From assembly GCF_002208115.1 (NCBI RefSeq), contig NZ_CP020946.1:1922001-1986000 (forward strand): a stretch of 64,000 nucleotides of DNA, in the 5' to 3' direction. A program made the translations under genes and the position numbers. This stretch comes from Bdellovibrio bacteriovorus (lineage in GTDB: Bacteria; Bdellovibrionota; Bdellovibrionia; Bdellovibrionales; Bdellovibrionaceae). Shown piece by piece: positions 1 through 6,872 of the stretch. The notes below the pieces were generated by a model. The model made no database searches, was not told the origin of the DNA, and was given only the letters and a program-made list of their open reading frames with translations. Each line of letters starts with the position of its first letter. The stretch's first letter is position 1.

Positions 1-65
1 AAGCCTTCAGATTCCTCAGCGTGATTCATTTCTTCGTTGATCAAATCTTCTTTTTCTTCAGACAT
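1..65 (-). CDS. scpB: Segregation and condensation protein B, N-terminal fragment (runs off window start)
   Basis: Only the first 21 codons are visible: a very acidic start rich in Glu and Asp, reading off the left edge. The ATG lies 8 bases after the stop of scpA, and the AGAGGGGAC ribosome-binding sequence overlaps that stop, so the two are translationally linked. The identity rests on position: scpB almost always follows scpA, and the two proteins join SMC in the condensin complex that compacts and segregates the chromosome. No ScpB-specific motif can be seen in this fragment. Confidence 0.6.
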   Translation of the reverse strand, partial: MSEEKEDLINEEMNHAEESEG

Positions 66-73
66 GGTCCCCT

Positions 74-1072
74 CTACACTTCCGTCACGTCATCTTTAAA
101 CAATTCGCTCTCAGCAGCCAAGATTTCGTCGTCCGTGGCGATATCATCCACATTTGTGTCAACAAATGCGATGTCGTCTGTGAGACCAGCACCCAAGTCC
201 ATTTGCAGCTGGTTGTTTTCTTCTTCAGTTTCCTCAACATCCGCCAAAAGATCTTCGTCAGCGTCGATCTTTTTGGTTTCTTCCATCATTTTTGCCGCGA
301 CTTCATCAGCGCGCATGGAATCATATTCTTCAACCCGGCTCAAAACGTCGGTTTCGATCGGTTTTTTGGTATCAACCCAGATGTCAGAATAAGCTTCCGT
401 CTGATACAGACCTACAAAGCCCATCTTACCCAGTTCAAGCAAGGACAGGAACGTGATCAACGCCTGGCGCGCGCGATCTTCGGTCGCTGTCACCATCTCC
501 ATCATTGTGGTTCTTTGCCCCACAATCAGACGGTCCTTGATTTCAAGAATACGGCTGGAGATGGACTGGGCTTTCGCCGCCACCTGGTGAACTTTCTTTT
601 TAATAGCACGGGAGATACGACGGTAGCTGGCGATCAAAGAGAACAGAGCGTTGTCCTCAAGAATGATTTCCTCTTCTTTTTCATCCAGTTTTTCACGGGT
701 TCCACGCAACCACACATCACGACCCACCAGCGGGCGGTCATAAAGAAGCTTCGCTGCTTCCTGGTACTTCTGGTATTCAAGAAGCTTCTGAACCAGTTCC
801 TTGCGCGGATCTTCAACTTCAATGGCTTCGCCATTTTCGTCGTACTGAGGCAAAAGCATGCGGGATTTAATCTGGATCAGAGTCGCAGCCATAGCCACGA
901 ATTCCCCGGCAACTTCCAGATCCAGTTCTTTCATCAATTTGATATATTCAAGGTATTGTTTGGTGATCTCATGGACTTTGATGTCCATGATGTCCATTTC
1001 CTCTTTACGGATAAGGTAAAGAAGAAGTCCAAGAGGTCCTTCGAATTTAGGCAACTGTACTGTAATACTCAT
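74..1072 (-). CDS. scpA: Segregation and condensation protein A (kleisin of SMC-ScpAB)
   Basis: This is the kleisin subunit that bridges the SMC heads in bacterial condensin. The N-terminus (residues 1-75) has the typical ScpA pattern: FEGPLGLLLYLIRKEEMDI, then the AGEFVAMAATLIQIKSRMLL helix. The SMC-binding winged-helix segment lies around residues 195-240. At 332 residues it is longer than the usual 240-280 because of a strongly acidic C-terminal tail (about residues 265-332), an unusual extension that may be lineage specific. The ATG has a GAGGGGAC ribosome-binding site. It sits downstream of the M50 protease gene on the same strand and directly upstream of scpB. Confidence 0.93.
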   Translation of the reverse strand: MSITVQLPKFEGPLGLLLYLIRKEEMDIMDIKVHEITKQYLEYIKLMKELDLEVAGEFVAMAATLIQIKSRMLLPQYDENGEAIEVEDPRKELVQKLLEYQKYQEAAKLLYDRPLVGRDVWLRGTREKLDEKEEEIILEDNALFSLIASYRRISRAIKKKVHQVAAKAQSISSRILEIKDRLIVGQRTTMMEMVTATEDRARQALITFLSLLELGKMGFVGLYQTEAYSDIWVDTKKPIETDVLSRVEEYDSMRADEVAAKMMEETKKIDADEDLLADVEETEEENNQLQMDLGAGLTDDIAFVDTNVDDIATDDEILAAESELFKDDVTEV

Positions 1073-1218
1073 GAAAGATGGTCCCCTCTACCCTTTCACT
1101 AAAACCGGAACGCACATCGCAGTCCCCGTCCAAACGCCGAAGATTGAATCAAGCGGCTTTGGATTATTCAACAACTCTTTAAAGGCCCCACCCGACGCGT
1201 TTGCGCCGCGGCAAAGCC

Positions 1219-1881
1219 TTAAACTCCCACCCCACTCAACGCAAGGTTGATAAGGCGCTGAGAACTCCAGAAAACCGGCTCAGCCAGGAAGCGCAACATC
1301 CCCGTCAACACCAACACCATCAAAACCATGCTGGTGATGTGCTCATTCTGTTCAAGCTTATAATTCAAGCTGGCAGGCAGGAAGCGCGCCAGCACCTTGC
1401 CACCATCCAGCGGATGCATCGGCAAAAGATTGAAAACAGCCAGGAACATATTAGTCACAATAAAGGTCTGAAGAATCGCCACGGCCCCTTTGGCATACAC
1501 ACCGAAGGAGTAGTACTTCGCGACCAGGGCAATCGCAAAAGCCCCGACAAATGCCAGGAGGATATTGGACAACGGCCCCGCCAAGGCGATCCAGAACATA
1601 TCCACACGAGGGTTTTTAAGGTTGCGGGAATTCACCGGCACCGGCTTCGCCCAACCAAAAAAGATCGGCGAAGAAAACGCAATAGCCGCAATCGGAAGAA
1701 TCAACGTCCCGATCAAATCCATGTGCGCCACCGGGTTCAGGGTCAAACGACCCATTTGCTCCGCAGTGTTATCCCCACGTAGACGCGCCACCCAACCGTG
1801 CGCAAACTCGTGGAAGCAAAGTGCAAAAAGAAAAGGAATAAAGTAGACACCAATCTTGGCGCCGATTTCCATCATGTCCAT
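1219..1881 (-). CDS. Site-2 protease family (M50) membrane zinc metalloprotease
   Basis: An integral membrane protein of 220 residues with the zinc motif HEFAH at residues 24-28 in the first hydrophobic stretch. A second metal-ligand motif of the NLLPMHPLDGG type lies near residue 150, the hallmark of the short M50/FtsW-YwhC-like site-2 proteases. The family cleaves transmembrane segments; the substrate here is unknown. There is no PDZ domain, which separates it from RseP. It is followed at a distance of about 146 bases by scpA-scpB, a neighbourhood seen in other delta-type proteobacteria (from memory). Its upstream region shares the dyad-rich segment 1882-2245 with the divergent acyl-CoA dehydrogenase. 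Confidence 0.9.
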   Translation of the reverse strand: MDMMEIGAKIGVYFIPFLFALCFHEFAHGWVARLRGDNTAEQMGRLTLNPVAHMDLIGTLILPIAAIAFSSPIFFGWAKPVPVNSRNLKNPRVDMFWIALAGPLSNILLAFVGAFAIALVAKYYSFGVYAKGAVAILQTFIVTNMFLAVFNLLPMHPLDGGKVLARFLPASLNYKLEQNEHITSMVLMVLVLTGMLRFLAEPVFWSSQRLINLALSGVGV

Positions 1882-2245
1882 ACAACCTCACGCTAAAACA
1901 CACCTAGACTCATGTCTAGTGCGATAAAACACTTGCACATTTAAAGTGCAATTCAGCTTAACACAGCTTGTTAAGAGAAAAGCTCCCATCATTCCAAGGT
2001 CTTGAATAAATCTGCCAAAAACGTTACCGTGACCCCCGTTTTTACAAACAGTTTTAAAACAGATTTAAAACGGTTCTGAATACGTTTTAACAAGAACTGA
2101 AGCCCTGCCCTAGGGGCCTACACCTAGCCCTGCGCCAAGTTCCGCAGCAGCACATCCCAAAGGGATGGCGTCCGCGAGGACTGTCCGAAGGCGAAGGGTT
2201 AGGTGTAGGCCCCTAGGGCAGGGCTTCCGATCGAAGGGAAATAAG
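1882..2245. promoter_or_regulatory. Dyad-rich divergent control region between M50 protease and acyl-CoA dehydrogenase
   Basis: A 364-base gap with no gene. It holds three short perfect dyads in a row: CTAGAC-N4-GTCTAG (1904-1919), TTGCAC-N7-GTGCAA (1933-1951) and CTTAACA-N5-TGTTAAG (1957-1975). An AT-rich stretch follows with recurring TTTTAAAAC-like words (about 2050-2092), then the long inverted repeat described separately. Promoters for both divergent genes must lie here; I could not assign clear -35/-10 pairs. Confidence 0.6.
2100..2226. repeat. Long inverted repeat (27-bp perfect arms) in the leader of the acyl-CoA dehydrogenase gene
   Basis: Bases 2100-2126 are the exact reverse complement of 2200-2226 (core CCCTAGGGGCCTACACC). 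The enclosed 73 bases are themselves partly self-complementary and carry ATCCCAAAGGGAT (2153-2165) near the centre, so the whole 127 bases form one imperfect palindrome. It ends 19 bases before the start codon at 2246, just ahead of the ribosome-binding site. It resembles a REP- or MITE-like repeat element or a large mRNA hairpin; no target-site duplication is obvious. Confidence 0.9.
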
Positions 2246-3412
2246 ATGTCTGATACAACAAATGCGCGTCCGGCGCTGACTATGCTTTCTGAAGACGAAC
2301 TGGCATTCCGTGATGCTGTAAGATCTTTTGCAGAATCTGAAATCAAACCTCATGTGACTCACATGGACGAAGAAGCTCAGATGAAACCGGAGATCCTGAC
2401 GAAGCTTTTCGAAATGGGTTTGATGGGCATCGAAACTCCTGAAAAATGGGGCGGCGCTGGCTCCACATTCTTCATGGCCTGCCTGGCCGTTGAAGAAATC
2501 GGTCGTGTGGACGGTTCCGTTTCCGTTCTTGTTGACGTTCAAAACACCCTGACCACAAACGCGTTCCTTAAATGGGGCACGGAAGCTCAGAAAGAAAAAT
2601 ACCTAGGCATGATGGCTTCCAAATCCGTGGGCGCTTACGCTTTGTCTGAATCCTCTTCCGGTTCCGACGCTTTCGCATTGAAATTGAAAGCGGAAGACAA
2701 AGGCGACAAATGGGTTCTGAACGGCTCCAAACTTTGGATCACCAACGGTAACGAAGCAAACATCTTCATCGTATTTGCCAACATGGCTCCTGAAAAAGGC
2801 TACAAAGGCATCACGGCGTTCATCGTTGAACGCGGCTTCAAAGGCTTCACAGTTGGCAAAAAAGAAGACAAACTGGGCATCCGCGCTTCTTCCACTTGCG
2901 AACTGTTGTTCGAAAACTGCGAAGTTCCAAAAGAAAACGTTTTGGGCGAAGTCGGCAAAGGCTACAAAATCGCGATTGAAACACTGAATGAAGGCCGTAT
3001 CGGTATCGGCGCACAAATGATCGGTATCGCTCAGGGCGCTTACGAAGCGGCATTGGGTTACGTAAAAGGCCGTGAGCAGTTCGGCAAACCAATCGCTCAC
3101 TTCCAGGGTGTTCAGTTCCAGTTGGCAGAAATGCGCACTGAACTGGAAGCAGCTCGTTTGATGGTTTACAATGCTGCTCGTCTGAAAGACGCGGGCCAGG
3201 ACTTCATCGAGGCCGCTGCCATGGCGAAACTTTACTCTTCCCGCGCGGCAGAGAAAATCACTTCCAAAGCCATCGATCTGTTCGGCGGTAACGGATTCAC
3301 CAAAGAATATCCGGTTGAGAAGTTCTGGCGTGACGCGAAGATCGGTCAGATCTACGAAGGTACAACCAACATGCAATTACAAACGATTGCAAAAATGGAA
3401 TTGGACAAATAG
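2246..3412 (+). CDS. Acyl-CoA dehydrogenase
   Basis: A 388-residue flavoenzyme that oxidises acyl-CoA to trans-2-enoyl-CoA with FAD. It has the usual N-terminal helical, middle beta and C-terminal helical domains. Signature stretches are YALSESSSGSDAF and WITNGNEANIF in the middle domain, and the C-terminal IYEGTTNMQLQTIAK, whose Glu is the probable catalytic base. The pattern is closest to short/branched-chain acyl-CoA dehydrogenases (judgement from memory). The frame is open further upstream into the inverted repeat, but ATG 2246 follows a GAAGGGA ribosome-binding site and matches family length. It is monocistronic, ending in a terminator at 3437. Substrate chain length cannot be read from sequence. 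Confidence 0.93.
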   Translation: MSDTTNARPALTMLSEDELAFRDAVRSFAESEIKPHVTHMDEEAQMKPEILTKLFEMGLMGIETPEKWGGAGSTFFMACLAVEEIGRVDGSVSVLVDVQNTLTTNAFLKWGTEAQKEKYLGMMASKSVGAYALSESSSGSDAFALKLKAEDKGDKWVLNGSKLWITNGNEANIFIVFANMAPEKGYKGITAFIVERGFKGFTVGKKEDKLGIRASSTCELLFENCEVPKENVLGEVGKGYKIAIETLNEGRIGIGAQMIGIAQGAYEAALGYVKGREQFGKPIAHFQGVQFQLAEMRTELEAARLMVYNAARLKDAGQDFIEAAAMAKLYSSRAAEKITSKAIDLFGGNGFTKEYPVEKFWRDAKIGQIYEGTTNMQLQTIAKMELDK

Positions 3413-3436
3413 TTCTTTCCTTAAGTTGAACTTGGA

Positions 3437-3466
3437 AAACGGCAGGCATCCCCTGCCGTTTTTTTA
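3437..3466 (+). terminator. Rho-independent terminator after acyl-CoA dehydrogenase
   Basis: Ten-base-pair stem AAACGGCAGG/CCTGCCGTTT with a 5-base loop, followed by a run of T (3459-3465). Confidence 0.92.
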
Positions 3467-3527
3467 TGGTTTTGCCCGGTAATTTTCGTGCTTCAATTCA
3501 TCCCGCCCTTAAGCTAACCTTAAAGGC

Positions 3528-4991
3528 ATGAAAATCATCCTTGCACTTCTTCTGGCTTTTCCTGCGCTTTCTTTCGCCAACACCAAGGCGTTTCGTCTGC
3601 ATCTTTCCAACGAACCGGGAAGCCTTGACCCGAACAGGCAAAAGACCTCGGCCTCCAGTTACCTGCTGGGAAATCTGTATCGCAATATCTTCACCTTTGA
3701 TGATCAAAAGGGCCTGGTTCCGGATCTGGGCAGCGGCTGCACCCGTGACAAGAAAAAGAACCTGACCTGCCGCCTGAAAAAGGACCTGCGCTGGAGCGAC
3801 GGCACCCCGCTGACGTCCGAAGATTTCCTGCGCACCTATAAAAAGATTCTGGATCCCAAATCCGCAGCCCCGCGCGCGGATTTGCTTTTCAAAATCAAAA
3901 AGGCTCAAGACTATTATGCTGGCAAAGCCAAAATCACCGAGCTGGGAATTTCTGCTCCGGATGCCCAGACTTTGCGTTTTGAGTTTCAGGAACCGGACCC
4001 TGATTTTGAATACAATCTTACAAGTTTTTTGCTGGCCCCCACCAAAGCAGATCTGGGCGCCTTTTCAGGTCCCTACAAACTGGCTGAATGGAAAAAGGGC
4101 CAAAAGATCATCCTGACAACAAATTCGAACTATCAAGGCGGACACCCCGGGCGCCCGAACGTGGAGTTTTTGTTCATTGAGGAAGACACCGTGGCTTTGC
4201 AGCTTTATGAAAAGAACGAGCTGCAATTCCTGCGCAGACTTCCAACTTTGTTCATTCCCAGCCATAAAAAACGCCCGGACTTTCACTGGATTGCAGTCAC
4301 CCGCCTGGACTATCTGGGGTTTGGACCTGAGCTTGCCGACAAGGAAGACCTGAGAAAGGCCTTCACGTACTCTTTAAACTACGTGGAGCTGCAAAAGATC
4401 TTTTCTTCGGAAGGTCGCCCCGGCTGCATGGGTGTTCCGGATTCCTGGTTTCCGGAAAAAGCGCCCTGTTACGACTTTGACTTAAAGAAAGTTCCCAAGG
4501 TTCAGAACACTTCAACCTTTACTTTGATGTTCTCAAGCCTTGGGGGTGAAGATCACAAGCGCGCCACCGAGTGGATGCAAAACCAGTGGTTAAAAAATGC
4601 GGGCCTGAAAACCCATCTGGAGTCCCGTGAAAACAAAGTCTATCTGCAGATCCTGCAGCAGAATCCTCCGGCCTTGTTCCGTAAAGGCGTGGCTCCGGAT
4701 CGTCCCACCTGCCTTGCGGCTTTGGAGACCTTTGCGCCGTTAAGCCCGGAAAACTACATCCGCCTGAAGTCGACAGAGTATGAAAGCATTTTGTCCTCAC
4801 TGGCGAAGGCCGAAAAGCCTCAAGATCAGAAGAAATGGTGTCAGGCCGGCATGGATTTCCTGATGAAAAAGCATCTGCTGATCCCGCTGGGCGCCATCCA
4901 TTTCTCGATGTTGGCCAAACCCGAATTTACGGGATGGAAACTGAATCAAATGAATCAGCTGGACTTGTCCAACCTGCACCAAAGACCTTAG
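3528..4991 (+). CDS. Oligopeptide ABC transporter substrate-binding protein (SBP family 5)
   Basis: A 487-residue periplasmic solute-binding protein. A signal peptide spans residues 1 to about 17 (MKIILALLLAFPALSFA). The mature start 'LSNEPGSLDPN' and the segment 'LRWSDGTPLTSEDFLRTYKKI' are the standard landmarks of the OppA/DppA family, which captures peptides for an ABC importer. No permease or ATPase gene is adjacent, so it either feeds a transporter encoded elsewhere or acts alone. Only 12 bases separate it from the CNB-EAL gene, suggesting co-transcription. In a predator it would fit uptake of peptides from digested prey (inference). Ligand specificity is unknown. Confidence 0.88.
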   Translation: MKIILALLLAFPALSFANTKAFRLHLSNEPGSLDPNRQKTSASSYLLGNLYRNIFTFDDQKGLVPDLGSGCTRDKKKNLTCRLKKDLRWSDGTPLTSEDFLRTYKKILDPKSAAPRADLLFKIKKAQDYYAGKAKITELGISAPDAQTLRFEFQEPDPDFEYNLTSFLLAPTKADLGAFSGPYKLAEWKKGQKIILTTNSNYQGGHPGRPNVEFLFIEEDTVALQLYEKNELQFLRRLPTLFIPSHKKRPDFHWIAVTRLDYLGFGPELADKEDLRKAFTYSLNYVELQKIFSSEGRPGCMGVPDSWFPEKAPCYDFDLKKVPKVQNTSTFTLMFSSLGGEDHKRATEWMQNQWLKNAGLKTHLESRENKVYLQILQQNPPALFRKGVAPDRPTCLAALETFAPLSPENYIRLKSTEYESILSSLAKAEKPQDQKKWCQAGMDFLMKKHLLIPLGAIHFSMLAKPEFTGWKLNQMNQLDLSNLHQRP

Positions 4992-5003
4992 AATAAAACT
5001 CAT

Positions 5004-6206
5004 ATGAATGCAGCAGCTCAGTCCGTCGACATCCACAAAGATCAGATCATTTTCAGCGAAGGCGATGCAGGTGACTGCGCCTATATCATCGAAAAAGGAC
5101 GAGTGCTGATTTATCTCACCAAAGACAAAGAGGAGATTCCCCTAACCATCCTGGGGGAAGGCGAAATCTTTGGCGAAATGGCCCTGATCGACAACCAAAA
5201 CCGTTCTGCCAGTGTGCGCGCATTGGAAGACGTCCGTTTAGCCATCGTCACCAAGCAACAGGTTCTGGAGCGTGTTTCCACTGCCGACAAAGTCGTTCAG
5301 CTTTTGATGCGTGTTTTGTTAAAACGCCTGCGTCGCAAAAACATCGGCGGCCCCGGCGGGTCCCGCATCTCGGAAGTGGAGTTCGACAATTCCGGCGCCG
5401 GTGATGACGGCACCCAAAGCGCGCTGGATCAGATCAAACTTGAAAATCAGATTTTCCAGGCCTTCCAGAACAAGGAATTTGAACTGTTCTATCAGCCGAT
5501 CGTGAACCTGAAAAACAAAACCATCACGGGCTGCGAAGCTCTGCTGCGCTGGAACTCCCCGCAGCATGGATTGGTTTCCCCGAATCTTTTCATCGATATC
5601 ATTGAAAATTCATCCATGGTGATTCCGATTGGTCACTGGATTATCAATCAGGCCTTAAAAGATCTTCGCACCATTCAGGATCAGCTGCGTCTGAATAAAA
5701 AAGAGCGCATGGCTGATGATTTCATGATGAGCATCAATATCTCCGGCCGTCAGTTCACGCATTCTGATTTCGTGAACAACCTGGAAGACCTGCGTGAAAA
5801 GCATGATCTGCACACCCAGAACATCAAGCTTGAGATGACCGAAAGAATCATGATGGATGGCGCGATCGCCATTGATGCTCTGAACCAGTGCCGCAGTCTG
5901 GGTTATGCGATTTCCATTGATGATTTCGGAACGGGTTTCTCGGGTTTGCAATACCTGACTCAGATGCCAATCAGCTTCCTGAAAATCGATCGTTCCTTCG
6001 TGATGAAAATCCTGAGCGATCCAAAATCCAAAGCGGTGGTCAGTTCGATCATCCACTTGGCGCACGCCATGGATATCGAAGTCATCGCTGAAGGCATCGA
6101 ACACCATGAAGAGGCGCTGGTTCTTGAAACGCTGGGCGCTCGTTTTGGTCAGGGTTATTTATTCTCTAAACCCGTCGATCTGGGACGCTTCTTAAAACTG
6201 ATCTAA
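5004..6206 (+). CDS. Cyclic-nucleotide-binding / EAL-domain c-di-GMP phosphodiesterase
   Basis: A 400-residue soluble two-domain protein. Residues 10-115 form a CRP-like cyclic-nucleotide-binding domain with a phosphate-binding cassette (FGEMALI at 56-62, R67-S68-A69). A short linker follows, then the EAL domain at about 145-400. The EAL catalytic set looks complete: E178 of EALLRW, N245, E277, DDFGTG 306-311, K327, D329, E363 and Q383, so it should hydrolyse c-di-GMP to pGpG. The architecture matches B. bacteriovorus Bd1971, a phosphodiesterase stimulated by cAMP (from memory). It follows the peptide-binding protein gene by 12 bases; its own ribosome-binding site is weak. Confidence 0.94.
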   Translation: MNAAAQSVDIHKDQIIFSEGDAGDCAYIIEKGRVLIYLTKDKEEIPLTILGEGEIFGEMALIDNQNRSASVRALEDVRLAIVTKQQVLERVSTADKVVQLLMRVLLKRLRRKNIGGPGGSRISEVEFDNSGAGDDGTQSALDQIKLENQIFQAFQNKEFELFYQPIVNLKNKTITGCEALLRWNSPQHGLVSPNLFIDIIENSSMVIPIGHWIINQALKDLRTIQDQLRLNKKERMADDFMMSINISGRQFTHSDFVNNLEDLREKHDLHTQNIKLEMTERIMMDGAIAIDALNQCRSLGYAISIDDFGTGFSGLQYLTQMPISFLKIDRSFVMKILSDPKSKAVVSSIIHLAHAMDIEVIAEGIEHHEEALVLETLGARFGQGYLFSKPVDLGRFLKLI

Positions 6207-6258
6207 CTATTAGGCTTCACTCCAGAGGCCTAATTCATTCGTAAAATCGCCAATACGT

Positions 6259-6273
6259 GTCTCAACTTGAGAC
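6259..6273. promoter_or_regulatory. Perfect 15-base palindrome, candidate operator (copy 1)
   Basis: GTCTCAACTTGAGAC, 7-base arms around a single base, 23 bases upstream of the sigma-28-type -35 element at 6296. An identical word occurs at 50751-50765. A further CTTGAGA half-site lies at 6281. Confidence 0.55.
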
Positions 6274-6295
6274 TTCTAAACTTGAGAAGATTTCC

Positions 6296-6322
6296 TAAAG
6301 TCCGCCCGACCAACGCCGATAA
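6296..6322 (+). promoter_or_regulatory. Sigma-28 (FliA)-type promoter
   Basis: TAAAGTCC (6296-6303), an 11-base spacer, then GCCGATAA (6315-6322). This compares with the FliA consensus TAAAGTTT-N11-GCCGATAA: 6 of 8 in the -35, 8 of 8 in the -10, exact spacing. The predicted start is near 6329, at a 12-base palindrome TGTCTTAAGACA (6329-6340), giving a leader of about 49 bases for the gene at 6378. Confidence 0.8.
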
Positions 6323-6377
6323 GTCTTATGTCTTAAGACAATCAACCAGCTTAAGATTTCATCTGGAGGTCACACGT

Positions 6378-6599
6378 ATGGCTGACAAAAAATTTGATAA
6401 ACAGATCCCGAACAATGTAGTTTCCCTTGAATCTGCTCGCTGCTGCGGCGAAGGCTGCAAAAAGAAATCCGATAAAGCAGGTTTCTGCGCAGAGCACTTT
6501 GACTGGTTTAAAGCCGGCCTGATCACTAAAGAAGGCATGAATGCGCCGGACTTCGACAAGAAGTTCTATCACTATACGGCAGCCAAAAAAGTGGCTTAA
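6378..6599 (+). CDS. Small Cys-cluster protein, probable zinc-binding, behind FliA-type promoter
   Basis: A 73-residue cytoplasmic protein of unknown function. Residues 22-40 hold Cys-Cys-x3-Cys-x9-Cys-x2-His (CCGEGCKKKSDKAGFCAEH), a likely metal-binding knuckle, followed by a basic/aromatic tail. ATG 6378 is chosen because it has a TGGAGGT ribosome-binding site 8 bases upstream; the longer frame from 6267 would start inside the promoter. The near-consensus sigma-28 promoter suggests expression together with flagellar or attack-phase genes, and the abutting palindromes suggest extra control. A terminator follows at 6629. Confidence 0.85.
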   Translation: MADKKFDKQIPNNVVSLESARCCGEGCKKKSDKAGFCAEHFDWFKAGLITKEGMNAPDFDKKFYHYTAAKKVA

Positions 6600-6628
6600 C
6601 GCCGTTCCTATTTCGAATTCATCCGTTG

Positions 6629-6656
6629 AAAGCCGGGCTCCCACCCGGCTTTTTTT
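6629..6656 (+). terminator. Rho-independent terminator
   Basis: Stem AGCCGGG/CCCGGCT (6631-6637 with 6644-6650) followed by seven T. Confidence 0.92.
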
Positions 6657-6691
6657 ATGCCGGCACTCCAGCCTCCTCGGCGTGGCCGGGG

Positions 6692-6829
6692 TTAAAAATG
6701 GCTGAAAAAGGCCCCGAAGATCAAAAGACCGACAAAGAAGAACTTTATTCCGATAGACGTCGCTTCGCGCATGGACATAACTTCTCTTCGGCCCCCTCTT
6801 TTGCTACCATAAGTCCAGTTCAAATCCAT
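6692..6829 (-). CDS. Candidate 45-residue membrane peptide
   Basis: A short frame from ATG 6829 with a basic N-terminal half (KRGGRRE) and one strong hydrophobic helix (GIKFFFVGLLIFGAFF). This is the look of a real single-pass small membrane protein with positive-inside topology. The ribosome-binding site (GAAGTG) is poor and there is no homologue I recognise. It fills the gap 6657-6872, which otherwise has no gene. Confidence 0.35.
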   Translation of the reverse strand: MDLNWTYGSKRGGRREVMSMREATSIGIKFFFVGLLIFGAFFSHF

Positions 6830-6872
6830 TAGCACTTCGACTTCGTCGGAGTGGGGTATCCGGGGGTCCAAC

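Noticed and set aside
2165-2245. In-frame upstream extension of the acyl-CoA dehydrogenase
   Set aside because: It would encode an Arg-rich stretch from the inverted repeat; the ribosome-binding site and family length support ATG 2246.
6209-6234. Hairpin ATTAGGCTTC/GAGGCCTAAT after the EAL gene
   Set aside because: One mismatch and no T run, so not called as an intrinsic terminator.
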